A stretch of DNA of 64,000 bases from NCBI RefSeq assembly GCF_023278565.1, contig NC_064678.1, positions 3,782,001 to 3,846,000 of the forward strand, in the 5' to 3' direction. Positions 46,201 to 57,407 of the stretch are shown here, one piece after another; position 1 is the first letter of the stretch, and every line of letters begins with the position of its first letter. The DNA comes from Colletotrichum lupini (Eukaryota > Ascomycota > Sordariomycetes > Glomerellales > Glomerellaceae). Made by a program: the position numbers and the translations under genes. Below the pieces are notes generated by a model that was not told the origin of the DNA, did not search any database, and saw nothing but the letters and a program-made list of their open reading frames with translations.

Positions 46201-48683
46201 AGCCCAAGATGGGTGCTAGTGCCATGCCGACATTTGACGACCCGATGCCTGAGGTCGGATATGTGGACGACGATGCGCTGACCAATCCGTCATTGGTCCG
46301 CGAGCCGCTCGGCGGCAGCGACCACAACGATGGGGACCACTGGCCCGGCGATATCACCCCTCGCCAAGGCACGCCTCGCCAGAGCGACTATGACCAGTCT
46401 TACGAGGAGTACAACTCGGAGAAGCACAGCCCGCGCGGCCACGGTGGTTATGGGATGGCCGCTGCCGGTGCCGCCATGGCTCACCACCGACAAGCCAGTG
46501 GAGAGCGTGAGGACGAGTGGCGACGCACATCGGCTGAGCGAAAGCGCGATACTGTCATTACGAATCCCTATGATGGCGCGAGCCCCGTCGATCATCCCGA
46601 CCTGCTCGGTGGCAGAGGATTCGAAGATTATGCTGCTGGGTACCACGCCAACAGTCCGGGTGGGCACAAGAACCTGGATGAGGGTTACATTTCTCAAGGT
46701 CCCATCCACTCGCCCAATATGCAGCCCACCAGCAAGGCCATGATGCCCTTTGGCGATATGAATGCAGAAGACCCCTTCTTCGCACCTCAGCACTCACGAC
46801 ACCTGAGCGGTCTTTCCCAGGGCATGAACTCGCCGCTGTACGATGCCGCCACTGGCAACGGTATCGACAGGATCGAATCCAAGGACATTATTGCCTTGAT
46901 GCAACATGTGAGTATCCCGTTATTGTGGACATGAAAAGAAAATGGCTAACAAATTCTCAGCTCATGGTCCGCGATGCTCAACGGAGCGCTCGTGACACGG
47001 AGATTCTCGTCACGCTGGTCCGCTCTGCGGCTGAAATGCGCAACTCTTTTGATGACCTTAAGAAACTTCTTGCCAACACCGAGGACGTCATCATCAAGGA
47101 GGTCCAGGAGAACACTGACGAGACGGTCAAGAACGCCGTCGCTGGCTCCCGTGCTTACCCTGGCAGCCTTCCTCGTTCTGTCAAGGGCTACAGCGCTGCA
47201 TCTCAGAACAGCACTCTCGATGAGACCGCCAAGAAGAGCAACTTCTTCCGCAAGGCGCTCAAGGGCCTCAGCAACAAGGGCGCCAACGATCTCAGCAGGA
47301 TCGAGGACATGCTCATGCAGCTACTGGGCGAGGTCGACACACTCAAAGCACAGACTATGAGACCCGGCATGGTTAGCGGCCGGCCATCTTACGAGAACCT
47401 CACCCCGGAGATGCAGTACGAGCAGGATCGCGGCTACGAGCCCGAAGGCCAGGCTGGCACCTCTTCCACTAGCCAGGGCAGCCACTCTGGGATGTCATCC
47501 TTTGCCCAATCTCGCGGGCCTTCCAAGATGGCCTACGAACCAAACCGCATCAGCACCGTTCACGAAGACAATGAGGAGGAGTATATCTCCCAGAACAACT
47601 ACCATGAGCCTCAAGGTATGCTTACACCGACTCGGGAGTTCTCTCGTGGCGGTTCTGTGCCCTTGGGCACTCCTCCTCAACCCATGGCCGCTCAGAACGC
47701 ATCGTTGAGCAATGACAACACTCCCAAAACGGACAAGGGCAAAAAGCATAAGAGGGGGTCATCGAGCTGGTTCCCCAAGATTTCTCGGTGGTCCGAGTCG
47801 ACGGCTACAAGCGTAAGCAAGGCTTTCCGGGGCAGCGGCTCTAGCAAGAAGGAACACGAAGACGAGTTCCTGCAACATCCTCCATCCCGATCTGGATCCG
47901 ATCTACGATACGACGACCGGTACCAGAACGAGTTTGGCGGCAGTGACCAACTGCACTCTGGATTCTCGCAGCAGGATCTTGCAGCTCCTCAGCCCCCGCA
48001 CCTGGATCCTCCTGCCACCTACATGACCCCTGAAGACCCCAAGTACAAGGCGCACCGTAATTCGGTCAATCTCCAACACCCCCAGCCTCGTCAAGGACAG
48101 ACTGAGAGGTTCAAGGCTGCCCTCGAAAGCCAAGCATACGACTACGACACGCCTATGTCTCCCAGATCTGCAGACTGGGCCGGCTCAGCCACCAGCTTGC
48201 ACCGCTTCCCCCCAAATGCCAATAGCTATAGCAATGGCTCCCCCGCGACAGGTGGCGACTACTACACGTCCTCCTCCCCAGCTGGCCCACCCAGGCCGCC
48301 TAAGGAGCCCATGGATGAGATGACCCACACGCCCGCCAAGAAGCGAATCTCCAACTTGGCCTTGAAGAGCAGCCCTCTTCCCTACAACAGTGTTGAGAGC
48401 GGTTACGGCACTGGCCCTGGCACACACGCCGCCAGCACTAGCAACTACACCGGCAGCCCTAAGCCGGAGAACCGCAATCTCAGCGGTGCTCGTGGCATGC
48501 CTGCGCGTAGGCCTTCCGGGCCGCGAGCCATGACCCCCAAGAGTGCGGAGGAGGAAGCCGCCAGAGAAGAGCGACGTCGCAAGAGAGGTAAGCACATTAC
48601 ATTTACAGTAATTGAGCCGCAAGCTGACTGACTATCTAGACACCTTTGGCACAGTCGCTAGCAATGAGACCGATACCTTCTAG
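43212..48683 (+). CDS. large low-complexity fungal protein (1788 aa), function unknown
   Basis: Exons 43212-46907, 46961-48587 and 48640-48683; all junctions keep frame and the protein ends ASNETDTF. I do not recognise a named family. Residues 1-1220 are mostly disordered, rich in Ser, Arg and acidic residues. Four Ala/Gly-rich hydrophobic stretches recur at about 228-250 (ELAAGVTGALAGAAIADHA), 454-480 (AAVGGAAAAGLAAAAMNAA), 922-945 (AIAAGAVGAAAAALKAA) and 1080-1096 (YGMAAAGAAMAHH), the first three next to a basic segment. At 808-850 a short Tyr/Ser repeat occurs (SNVSYGPESYVSYAKDSNVS). Residues about 1225-1315 are the best folded part: a long helical block (LMVRDAQRSARDTEILVTLV, then LKKLLANTEDVIIKEVQE). 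A scaffold or cell-cortex role is a guess. It has a very long upstream non-coding region. Confidence 0.82.
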
Positions 48684-50408
48684 ACAAAATGATTCCTCGC
48701 CACAGAGAATCGTTTGTGCATACAACACACAAAATAAGCACTACTACATGAGTTGATGCTACTGGATAGCTTGAACACATGATCAGCTATAATCATTGAA
48801 CATATTGGATGCAGATTCTCCCATCTGCTATAGAGATGCAGCGGCAACCAACCAAAAAAGGGGGGCAAGTTGTACAGCCGCAGGGAGGAAGCGGAAGGGG
48901 ACGACGGAGGTGGATTTGGTTCGCTACTCAACCTAACGACGACATGACACGCAATTGATGGCTTTTGCGTTTTAGCGATGTTTTCGAGGTGGAGGAGGAG
49001 GGGGGAAGGGAACGACAGCACATCATGACCTCAGTTGGCCATGTTGCGTTGAGGACAGTGCCGAAGGAAGAAAGGCATGGAATAGGTTTGGAACGCGCGA
49101 CAAAGTTGGTTGATACCACATTCTCGATATTGGGCTGCTGTGTTTTTTTCTTCGAGAGCAGCCGTGACGCATGGCAGATACCATTAGGGGTTTTTGACTG
49201 TAATAGTAGTCGTGGATAATGGAACCTCTACTTCGCCCTGACGATTTATGACCAAATGTGAAGATTGTGTTCCCAGATGAAGGGGATAGTGAAATTGAAT
49301 GAGGTGAATCTTGCTTTGTTGATGGTTGAAGTACAATGTTGGCACCGAATATGACTGGTGTATTTTATAGGAGGAAACTTTGTATCGAGGGAACTACGGG
49401 CACATCCGGTAGAGGGTGCGCGGGGTCTGCCGTCGACGGTTATCTTTACCGATGGCAAGTACAAGAAGTTTCCGCCCATTTATGTTGTGAGACATGAGCT
49501 ATGTATGAAGAGGACTTCATCAGTGGGAAATAATGAGAAGCAGGATATCTTCAGTGTCAAATGTTCTACGTTAGATTCCTAAATCAAACGTATTAGTATT
49601 GAACAATTTTATTTTGAAAAGGTTTCCCATTGTCTGACTGAACAAATGCAGGGTTGAAAATGTGCAGTAACAATTATCAAGTAAACAATGGTGATAGTCG
49701 ACTTGAACCCGTGACCTCTACGAAGGTCACAAAAAAAAAACAAGCTATCCATGGCCTTATGTAGGACCGTGAGCCAACATACGATAGAGTCGTCCCGCTC
49801 GGCCATCGACTACAACGGACGGTGCTTGTTGAGAGCTGCGTCTTCATTGGTATTCGTAAGGGATAGTACGAGGGCGGTCAAGATTCATATACAGGTAAGA
49901 ATTAACAGACCAGTTTCCATCTCACCTATGGTGACAGGTCGCAAACTAATTCACGTAGAAGCTTTCTACAAGTCAACTAGTGAGCTCTAGCATCAATCAA
50001 TCGAAATTGACATTTGGTTTATTCCGTCGCTAATGCGCAGTAAGTCAGAAAGATACGATTCATGTCTTGCCCAAACGCACAGCATCTTCTTCATTTCGCA
50101 TTCACGTCTCCGACGATGCGTCGCTCGTGGCCCGGTTTAACGCCTACGTCATTCCCGCTCGATAACACTTATCGCCGACGACCGGGAATGCCCCTCATTG
50201 CATTAGCGAGGTTTCGGCGATAAAGATAAGATTGTGTGCGCAACGCCCTTCCGCAAACTTATTACCCCTCGAACGACTTTTGAGCCCACCGCGAGACTGC
50301 GCGAGGGAGCAAGCCATATAATCATCTTGCCCGACGGCTACTTCACCGCCTCCTTCCTCCCCCTTCGTCTCCCATCCTCCCCTAATTTTACCTTAAAATA
50401 CCGCCACA
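48684..50408. other. intergenic
   Basis: 1.7 kb between two plus-strand genes. At 49691-49730 lies a short tRNA-like stretch without a full cloverleaf. The last 60 bases before 50409 are CT-rich, a likely leader of the GTPase gene. No gene supported. Confidence 0.5.
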
Positions 50409-51934
50409 ATGCCTCGAGATCCGCTCATCGGCCTGGTCGGCAAGCCGTCGGCCGGTAAGAGCACAACGCTCAACAGTCTCACAGACGCCTCGTCAAAAGT
50501 TGGTCCGTAAACCTCCAAATCCATTCGACCGAGAGAAGGGAAACCCCCGACGCCCACCGACCTGGTCGCTGATGGACATATCGTGAAAACAGGAAACTTC
50601 CCGTACGCTCCAACTCTCACCCTTACCCTGGCCGCCTCCTTCATATACTTGAGATTCTGTTTTATTCGTTGGTGGTTCAGCAGCATTCACTAACATTCAA
50701 TATCTCTCCCTTTGCAGATTCACAACTATCGATCCCCAAAGGGCAATCGGCTACCTCCAAATAGAATGCGCCTGCGCGCGCCACGGCGTCTCGGACCGCT
50801 GCCGACCCAACTACGGCGCCTGCATCGACGGCCGCCGTTCGGTACCCATCGAGCTCCTCGACGTCGCCGGCCTCGTGCCGGGAGCGCACCAGGGTAAAGG
50901 CCTAGGCAACAAGTTCCTCGACGACCTGCGGCACGCCGACGCGCTGATACACGTGGTGGACGCCTCGGGCACCGTCGACGCCGAGGGGAAAGAAACTCGC
51001 GGCTACGACCCGTCGGTCGACATCGCCTGGCTGCGCGGCGAGATCGTGGCCTGGATCCGGGGCAACCTGATGGAGAAGTGGGGGTCGATCCGGCGGCGGC
51101 ACATGGCCATCAAGGCCACGGCCGTCGAGACGCTGCAGGGTCAGTTTTCGGGATACGGGAGCACCTCCAACGTTGTCGCGCGGGCGCTGGACCGGCTGGG
51201 CATCAAGGAGCCGCTCGAGGACTGGGACGCCGAGACGATTGACCGCGTCGTCAACGCCTTCACCGACGAAAAGTTCCCGACCGTCATCGCGCTCAACAAG
51301 ATTGACCACCCGGACGCCGACAAGAACATTGCAAAGATTGCAAAGATGCAGGATCCCGACACGATCGTGCTGTGCTCCGCCATTTCGGAAATTTTCCTGC
51401 GCAAGATGGCTAAGCAAGGGTACATCAAGTACACGGAAGGCAGCGAGTTCGTCGACACGCGGGAGGACCTGATCGAGCAAGGGGACCCCACGGGCGGGAA
51501 CCTGAAAGAGCTGGACGAGAAGAACCGCAACCGGATAGAGAACCTCAAGGACATGGTGCTCTACCGCTTCGGGTCGACGGGCGTGGTGCAGGTGCTTTCC
51601 AAGGCGGCCGAGATCCTGGGCCTCGTCCCGGTGTTCCCGGTGCGCAACACCACCTCCTTCACCTCCGGCGCTGCCGAGTCCAAGTTTGTCTTCCGCGACT
51701 GCGTGCTGGTCAAGAAGGGCACCACGGTCGGCGAGGCGGCGCGCAAGGTCATGGGCGACGCGCCCATTGCGTACATCGAGGGCGCCGGCGGCCAGAGGGT
51801 CGCGGAAGACCACCTCGTCACGGTTGGGAAGAACGATGTAAGTATTGCCTCGCCCCCTTTTTTTGATACTCACATACACGTATCCTAACGTTGTCTTCAC
51901 ACAGATCCTGTCGTTCAAGGTTGGAAGAGCTTGA
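50409..51934 (+). CDS. YchF-type Obg-family GTPase (yeast YGR210C type)
   Basis: Translation-factor-related P-loop GTPase, 417 residues. Exons 50409-50502, 50593-50602 (a 10-nt micro-exon), 50718-51837 and 51905-51934. The micro-exon is required to give KVGNFPFTTIDP, the invariant switch region of the family. G1 is [10 protein letters not shown]3 LLDVAGLV, G4 NKID, G5 CSA. The Cys-rich insertion ([20 protein letters not shown]) separates this group from Ola1/YBR025C. The C-terminal part carries the YchF-associated domain and a TGS-like end (ILSFKVGRA). Archaeal and yeast relatives associate with ribosomes; the exact role is not known. The start gives [14 protein letters not shown], identical in layout to relatives. 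Confidence 0.93.
50593..50602 (+). other. 10-nt micro-exon of the YchF-type GTPase gene
   Basis: GAAACTTCCC, preceded by AAAACAG and followed by GTACGC. It enters in phase 1 and leaves in phase 2, supplying G-N-F-P to the switch motif. Skipping it would drop the conserved residues and shift the frame. Confidence 0.9.
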
Positions 51935-53701
51935 AGAAGAGTTGAAGCTATCTCTGCGTCATCTGACCTTAGTACACTCATTCCCACCACAGCTGCATAA
52001 AACTGGAAAATACCCAGTGACATCTAGATTCCCCGTGACTGCCCCTCTCCTCGGAAAAGATAGAAGGGGTTTCATCGCAAATCATTCTCAAAAAGCTCCA
52101 TGGTAGGTAGAGTTGGGAGGCGGGTACTCCGGAACAACCGCCCCCTAGCCCAGTAAGGCGAGAGCGATCACCTGGGGGCCAAGGGACCATTCAGGGTGGG
52201 CCTCGAGAAAAAGAATTAAATAAAGAAATTTCAAAAGATCAAGACCTGCCGCGGGCAATGAAGCATTGTTTTCAAAGTACCGACTCGGAACTCGAGTCAT
52301 TCCGATGTGGACCGTTAAGGCATCTTCTTGATATTCTGCCCTATCTCTATTTTCGCATTCGCGCTTCGCGGCCATACCCGCGCCATCTCGTTTTCTCTTT
52401 TTTTTTTCCTGCTCGATTCCTCCCTCACCAGGGCAGTGACCAGCCGACTGGTTGCGGTCTGCGCCTGCCTTACCAAAGTGCAATTTAAACTAGCGGACAG
52501 GGATACAGGCCTCACCGCGAAGGCGGGGGCCCTGTCCTGTCCTATCCTGTCCCACCGGGCGCTTGCTGCCAGCGGCCGGCCAGCCAGCCACAATGGAGCC
52601 CTGGGCCCCCGGACGCTTCTGGCTTCGCGCCGATTGCCAGAAGGCCCAGAGGTACCCGCAGTGCCGAGCTCTTCTGCGTCCGAGCTGCGTACGCGTCCCT
52701 CGGCTTCCGCTGCGCTGGCGGATTTTACCATGTTGCAATTTGCAAAATGAATCATTTCTGCTGTATTCCGTAGTCTCGTACGGAGTACCCGCGAGGCAGA
52801 CTGCGAGCAATAGGGCGGATCAGCAAGCAATTTGGGGGCCAATTGGCATGCTTATTCTCGTGCTAGCACTCCGCTCAATATGATGGAAACAAGGTTATTT
52901 CACAATCACAAAGTCATCTGAGCGCAGTCATCGCAAAGGAAATAAGCTCCAAAGTAGCGTCGCAAAGTCGGATGTTTCTGACAATAGTCCAGAATACTTA
53001 TGGCAGTATACAGAAGGTTGTAAACGTTTCAATGCAACAAGCATGACATCACATGGATCTGCATCAATGGTTTGGCGGTCTTGTGGGGACGTCCAACCGC
53101 GTATCAAGCACAGCTGACTGTGTTCAGGAATTTGCGGCATGGTCTGAAGCATTGATTCTCACAGCTGGGCACACTGAACAGGATTCACGACGAAGACTTT
53201 ATAGTAAAATAGTTTGAAGAGATTGATATGTCGGGTATCGAATTAAGCATGCTACACACAGCGCGAATTCCTCCTCCACTTCCTGGTCTTGAATGCCTGC
53301 CCAAAACAAATCGTTTCGAAAAGTCGCATTCCGCAAGGTGAGAAGTAACGTGACAAAGTCCGAAGAATGGAACCGCCAGGAATTATGAAAAGAGGCCGTT
53401 GCTGTGTCGTTGTCGTAAAAAAACAGTGGTGGAGGTTGGTGAGGTAAGGGGTAATAGGCCAACCCTGCAGAGCAGCATGCATCCTTGCAGCTGGCGCAGG
53501 AGGATCCCCCAGCATTGCCGGATGAGACGGAGAGCCAAGATCGCTGGAATGCCCGGCCACCGCCTACAGCGTCACACTCTTCGGGAAGGCGTGGTGACAC
53601 ATCCTTGAGGGTAGGTAGAGTTCATGTCGCTTCCGTTGCTGGATATCGTCATGCCCTCTCGTGTAGGCGATTACGATCGGAGAATTGCAGCGACGATTCG
53701 C
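51935..53701. other. convergent intergenic region
   Basis: 1.8 kb between the GTPase stop (+) and the pmp3 stop (-). Overlapping short frames on both strands at 52315-52850 lack any family sequence. No repeat recognised. Confidence 0.5.
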
Positions 53702-53924
53702 TTAGTACTTCAGAATGATGTACAGAGCGTGGATGATACCAGGGAGGTAACCTATTATTATTAACTAGATTCACAGTGTCTGAAGAACTGTCAAGCTTAC
53801 CAAGAATGGTCAACAGGATGTTGATGAAGAAGTCAGCGCCGCAGCCACGCTCGAGGAAGACACCGACGGGCGGGAGGATGACGGCAAGAATGATCTTGCA
53901 GATATCGGAGGCGGTGAAAGGCAT
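53702..53924 (-). CDS. pmp3: Pmp3/RCI2-type plasma-membrane proteolipid
   Basis: 57-residue UPF0057 protein with two hydrophobic helices, which limits cation leak and keeps plasma-membrane potential in yeast and is stress-induced in plants. Exons 53924-53801 and 53751-53702. The family pattern is complete: SDICKIILAVILPPVGVFLE, then RGCGADFFINILLTILGYLP and GIIHALYIILKY. The intron falls at the LG-YLPG junction. A TATATAA on the minus strand (54080-54086) lies about 155 bp upstream and fits a stress-responsive promoter. Confidence 0.96.
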
Positions 53925-54079
53925 GTTGATTGATGTGTTGGTGTTGTCAAACGGTGTGTTTGTTTGTGTAGAGTAGTTCGTGACGGGATCCTGAAGATCT
54001 GATGTGTAATGTCGAATGTAAGTTCGTTGGTTGATGAGGGGAGGGTATTCGAATGGTAAGTGGGTTGGGGAAGAGATGG

Positions 54080-54086
54080 TTATATA
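54080..54086 (-). promoter_or_regulatory. TATA box of pmp3
   Basis: TATATAA on the minus strand, about 155 bp before the pmp3 ATG. Confidence 0.45.
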
Positions 54087-55095
54087 GCAGGAATGAGAGC
54101 AACTGCGAACTGGGAAGCCACAGTCCAGCGCAGGAAAAAATACAAAAAAAGGCAAGGACGAGCTCACAGTGATGTGATGTGGACTTGCATGGGCCACCCC
54201 TTCCCGCTCTCCTCCGTACCAACCTGACCTTACCTTACGGATACGTCTGACAAGGGACAAGCCAGTCGCAGGTGGTAGGCCAGTGAGGCCCGGCAGACAT
54301 GTCTTCCCCCCCAAAGTACCCAAGCGCAGCCTCCCAAGACGAGCCAACGAGCAACAAGAGCGTCTGGTCGTGCCGGGAAAGGCTTGGGGGTGTGGTGTGA
54401 GAGAGGAGTTGCGTCATCGACTCATTCCCGGTTTGCTGCGGCAAGGAAAATAAGGCACAAGCGGCAGCACCAGCACATGGCCACACGAACCGCAAGCTCT
54501 GGGCCTCTGGCTAGGCCATTTACGCCTTGAGAGAAGAAGGAAAAGATGGGATGGCTCTTGCCGTGCGTTGCGGACAAGCCACACCTCCGCCCACTTTAGC
54601 AATGACCTTGTCTCTTTTTCCTCCTCTTCCTCTGCACTGCTGCAGGCTCTCCCCTCCTGCGCCTGCGGAAACAAGCACCCGAGCGGAGCAAATGTGAGCC
54701 CCTTACGACGTATCACTGACACACACGGCATCTGGACCTTCCTGCTGCCTGTCATGCCTTTGTCGCTGCATCAGACCTCGCAGCGCACACTGCCAGGTTT
54801 CTCAGATCCCATTGATGAGGATTGGATGCCTGCTCTCAGCCTCCGAAGCTCGCTTCCACGGCAAACATTCGGTCCCTCTACGTCTTCGTCGTTATTTTCT
54901 CTCCGCGCTTTCACGATGTTCAATCGTCTTGGATCGCGGTGGCCTCGGTTTCCGATCTATCCTTACTAAATCGAGACCCATTGCGCGTCCCTCCATCCCT
55001 CTTGCCCAGCCTTTTCCCGCCGTCATTGAGGGGCTCTGTGCGGTTTGTCCGACGTCCTTGAGCAACTTGTACAGCTAATTCCTGCTCAACTGCTA

Positions 55096-55264
55096 TCCCA
55101 TCGACTGCTGCAAGGCGACAGTACAATGGTCTCCAGCTTTTCTCCAAATTCTCCGAGATATGAATTTTTTGATTTGCGGATATAGTGGGAATAAATCGGA
55201 ATAGCGCCTGATTGGTTCTTCCCCCGCACTCGGATGTACTGTCGCCTTGTAGCAGTCGATGGGA
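55096..55264. mobile_element. 169-bp MITE with 30-bp terminal inverted repeats, Tc1/mariner-like
   Basis: The left end (55096-55125) begins TCCCATCGACTGCT and ends GGCGACAGTACA; the right end (55235-55264) is its reverse complement with one mismatch in 30. Both ends are flanked by TA (55094-55095 and 55265-55266), the target duplication made by Tc1/mariner transposases. The 109-bp interior is A+T-rich and codes nothing. Size, repeats and TA flanks fit a Stowaway-type miniature element. No transposase source is in this window. Confidence 0.85.
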
Positions 55265-56568
55265 TACTTGCTCCCTCATGTACCTCAGCACTGCGTGAAC
55301 TCTTTTCGGTGGACGCGATAAAGGTGGGTGCTACGTCATCAACCGAGCCCTTGCTAGCGCCGCGCTGGTGGGGTCCGCTCTTCTTAATTTTGCTCTTTTT
55401 GCTCATGGCTCCACCTATCGTCATCCAGTCAAAACAGCTTCGAGCTGGTCAGGGGACATCCCCATGCACGCAAGCCTCAAGGTGCGCGTCATGAGCCACA
55501 AACGCCACACATCGGAAGCTGCATCATGGGACAATAGTGACGACTCAGCCACAGATGCGTTCCAGGGTCTGCCTGTCTTGTCCATGTCGAGGCCCCCAAC
55601 AACTCAAGAAGTCAAGGTTGATGCTATTCTTTTCTCCAGCGGACATCGGTCCGTCCGCGCTCGTTGCGGAGAAGGACGCAATGCACTGACGATCCAGGTT
55701 CTTTTCCTCCGCCTAAGAGTTCCTTTTCTTCGTTCGTCCTAATTCCCCTTCTTCTTATTCCTCCCAAACAACACAGGAAAACCTGTCAGTCTGTCTCACC
55801 AATGGAAACCCAAGGCCCTCGTGACTTATGACGCAAGGGGCCCGGTCATGCCCGGCGGCAAAGAGGGCCAAGCCGGTTCGGCAGCTCCCAGGGCTAGGGA
55901 GGAGACGCGGCCTGTCTCCGCTCTGCAACGGGGAACTCAACGTGGGCGGCGAAAAGACGTCAAATCCTCGATATCGCCCTTGCTCCGAGCTCGTAGGGCT
56001 GGGCAAGACCGGCAGGCTTGCGGCAAGGCTAGCTGTGGCTGGTAACTGTGAGGTATGCCGCGACGAATGTTGCGTGCCTTGAACAATTAGGTATTGCGAT
56101 TTCGTCGCAACCAACGCCACACTTGCGCACGCTTGAGGCTCAAGGGGCCGATGATGTAGTGTCACAGTTGCGTGTCCGTTGACTTCCCAGGCCCGAGGCT
56201 ATTATTAACATGTTTATTTCTTGTTTCGGCCGGGCCAAGCGACCTCATTGGCAATCGGCTCTGCTACTATACATCGGTTTCCCCACGAAAGCCAGGTCTG
56301 GCCAACAGTGATGGACTAGCTCTCATAGGCAATCCTAGACTGCCAAACTGCCTAGACATGCACGTCTGAGGCTACTGCCCACCAGCCATTGTTGGTTCAG
56401 CATTGGACATGACACAACTGGCTTGGAGTGTATACCAAGGCAGCGAGGTCCGTACTTTCGCTGAACATCTATTGGCGCCACCGGTGCCGTGTTTCCGCAA
56501 GCTATTCCAGCTACGGTTTGTTAAAGAATGTTTTGTAGGGTGGACTTGGCTTTAAGCGTCATAGGAGT

Positions 56569-57407
56569 TCATTCGTCGTCGTGCGCCGAGGGAGCCATTT
56601 TCCTGCCAAACGCCAATGTGCCGCCAATCGTCTTGCCCAAGATGTATCCAGCGTAGAGGCCGCAGACAATAGTGACGGGCCACTTCTGCCACTCACGATC
56701 CCAGTCGAGCGGAATGGGCACCGCACCGAGCCACGCGCCCAACAGACCTCCTAGGAGACCGCCGTATGCCTCGTCCAACGGTGCCGCCGCACTGGCTAGA
56801 GCCGCCCAGGTGCTCGCATCGACTCCATGAACGTAGAAGAGCGGGAAGAGCGAGAGAATGGCGACGTTGGCGGAGCAGAGGAGGGTATGCGGTACATGCG
56901 TCAAAAAGGGGGCGCCGAAGAGGACGAGAACGACGTGGATGGCTGGCGTAACGAGGACAGCGAGGAGGAGGGAAAGGAATATAGCCTGAGGGGTTCCCGA
57001 TAGTCAGCTATGGCCCTTCCTCGAATTGGCCGAATATTGTGACTTACAATGAAGATATTGGGCCCCGCGCTCTCAACCTTCTTCTTCTCGCCTGGCCGAG
57101 GCTTCCTCGACGGCCTCGCGCTTTGCGATCCGGCTGCCGGCAGACTGACAAAGGCGTAGACGACCTGGATCGCGACGACGATGGGGAGCGAGTTTTGGAG
57201 GGTTCGCACGGGGTCGGTCACCAGGGAGCTGAACTGCGCGAGGAAGAGGCCGGAGACGAGCACCGGCTGGAGGTGTCGGACGACCTGCGCAGCAGGGCTC
57301 GCCAGGACCTGGACAGGATGTAATACGTTGTCCTTTGGCTTGCCCGCGTCGGAGGCGGCTTTTGATGATGCTGGCGCTGACATTGTCACGGGGTCGACCA
57401 GTGGCAT
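56569..57407 (-). CDS. gpi11: Gpi11/PIG-F, GPI-anchor ethanolamine-phosphate transfer subunit
   Basis: ER membrane protein that partners Gpi7 and Gpi13 when ethanolamine phosphate is added to the GPI core. Exons 57407-57048 and 56985-56569, 258 residues. Hydrophobic helices include [37 protein letters not shown] and [15 protein letters not shown]. The conserved PIG-F region is clear: [20 protein letters not shown], then [33 protein letters not shown] and [11 protein letters not shown] second Met at 57383 could also be the start, removing 8 residues. It is divergent from the small mitochondrial gene. Confidence 0.93.

Larger units (their letters stand above)
53925..56568. other. pmp3 promoter and 2.6-kb intergenic region with a MITE
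   Basis: Between the pmp3 start (-) and the gpi11 stop (-). It holds the pmp3 TATA (54080-54086), a pyrimidine-rich segment, and the 169-bp inverted-repeat element at 55096-55264. No coding gene is supported. Confidence 0.55.

Noticed and set aside
49691..49730. tRNA-like stretch on the minus strand with GGGTTCAAGTC and a 7-bp hairpin (gtgacct/aggtcac)
   Set aside because: The T-arm does not pair properly and no D-arm, anticodon arm or acceptor stem can be built around it. At most an old fragment.
52315..52850. Overlapping frames of 106-175 codons on both strands
   Set aside because: Low-complexity sequence, no family features, and frames mirror each other as expected for G+C-rich non-coding DNA.
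54568..55078. Plus-strand frames of 79-133 codons upstream of pmp3
   Set aside because: Ser/Pro/Leu-rich translation of a pyrimidine-rich leader or promoter; no conserved pattern.
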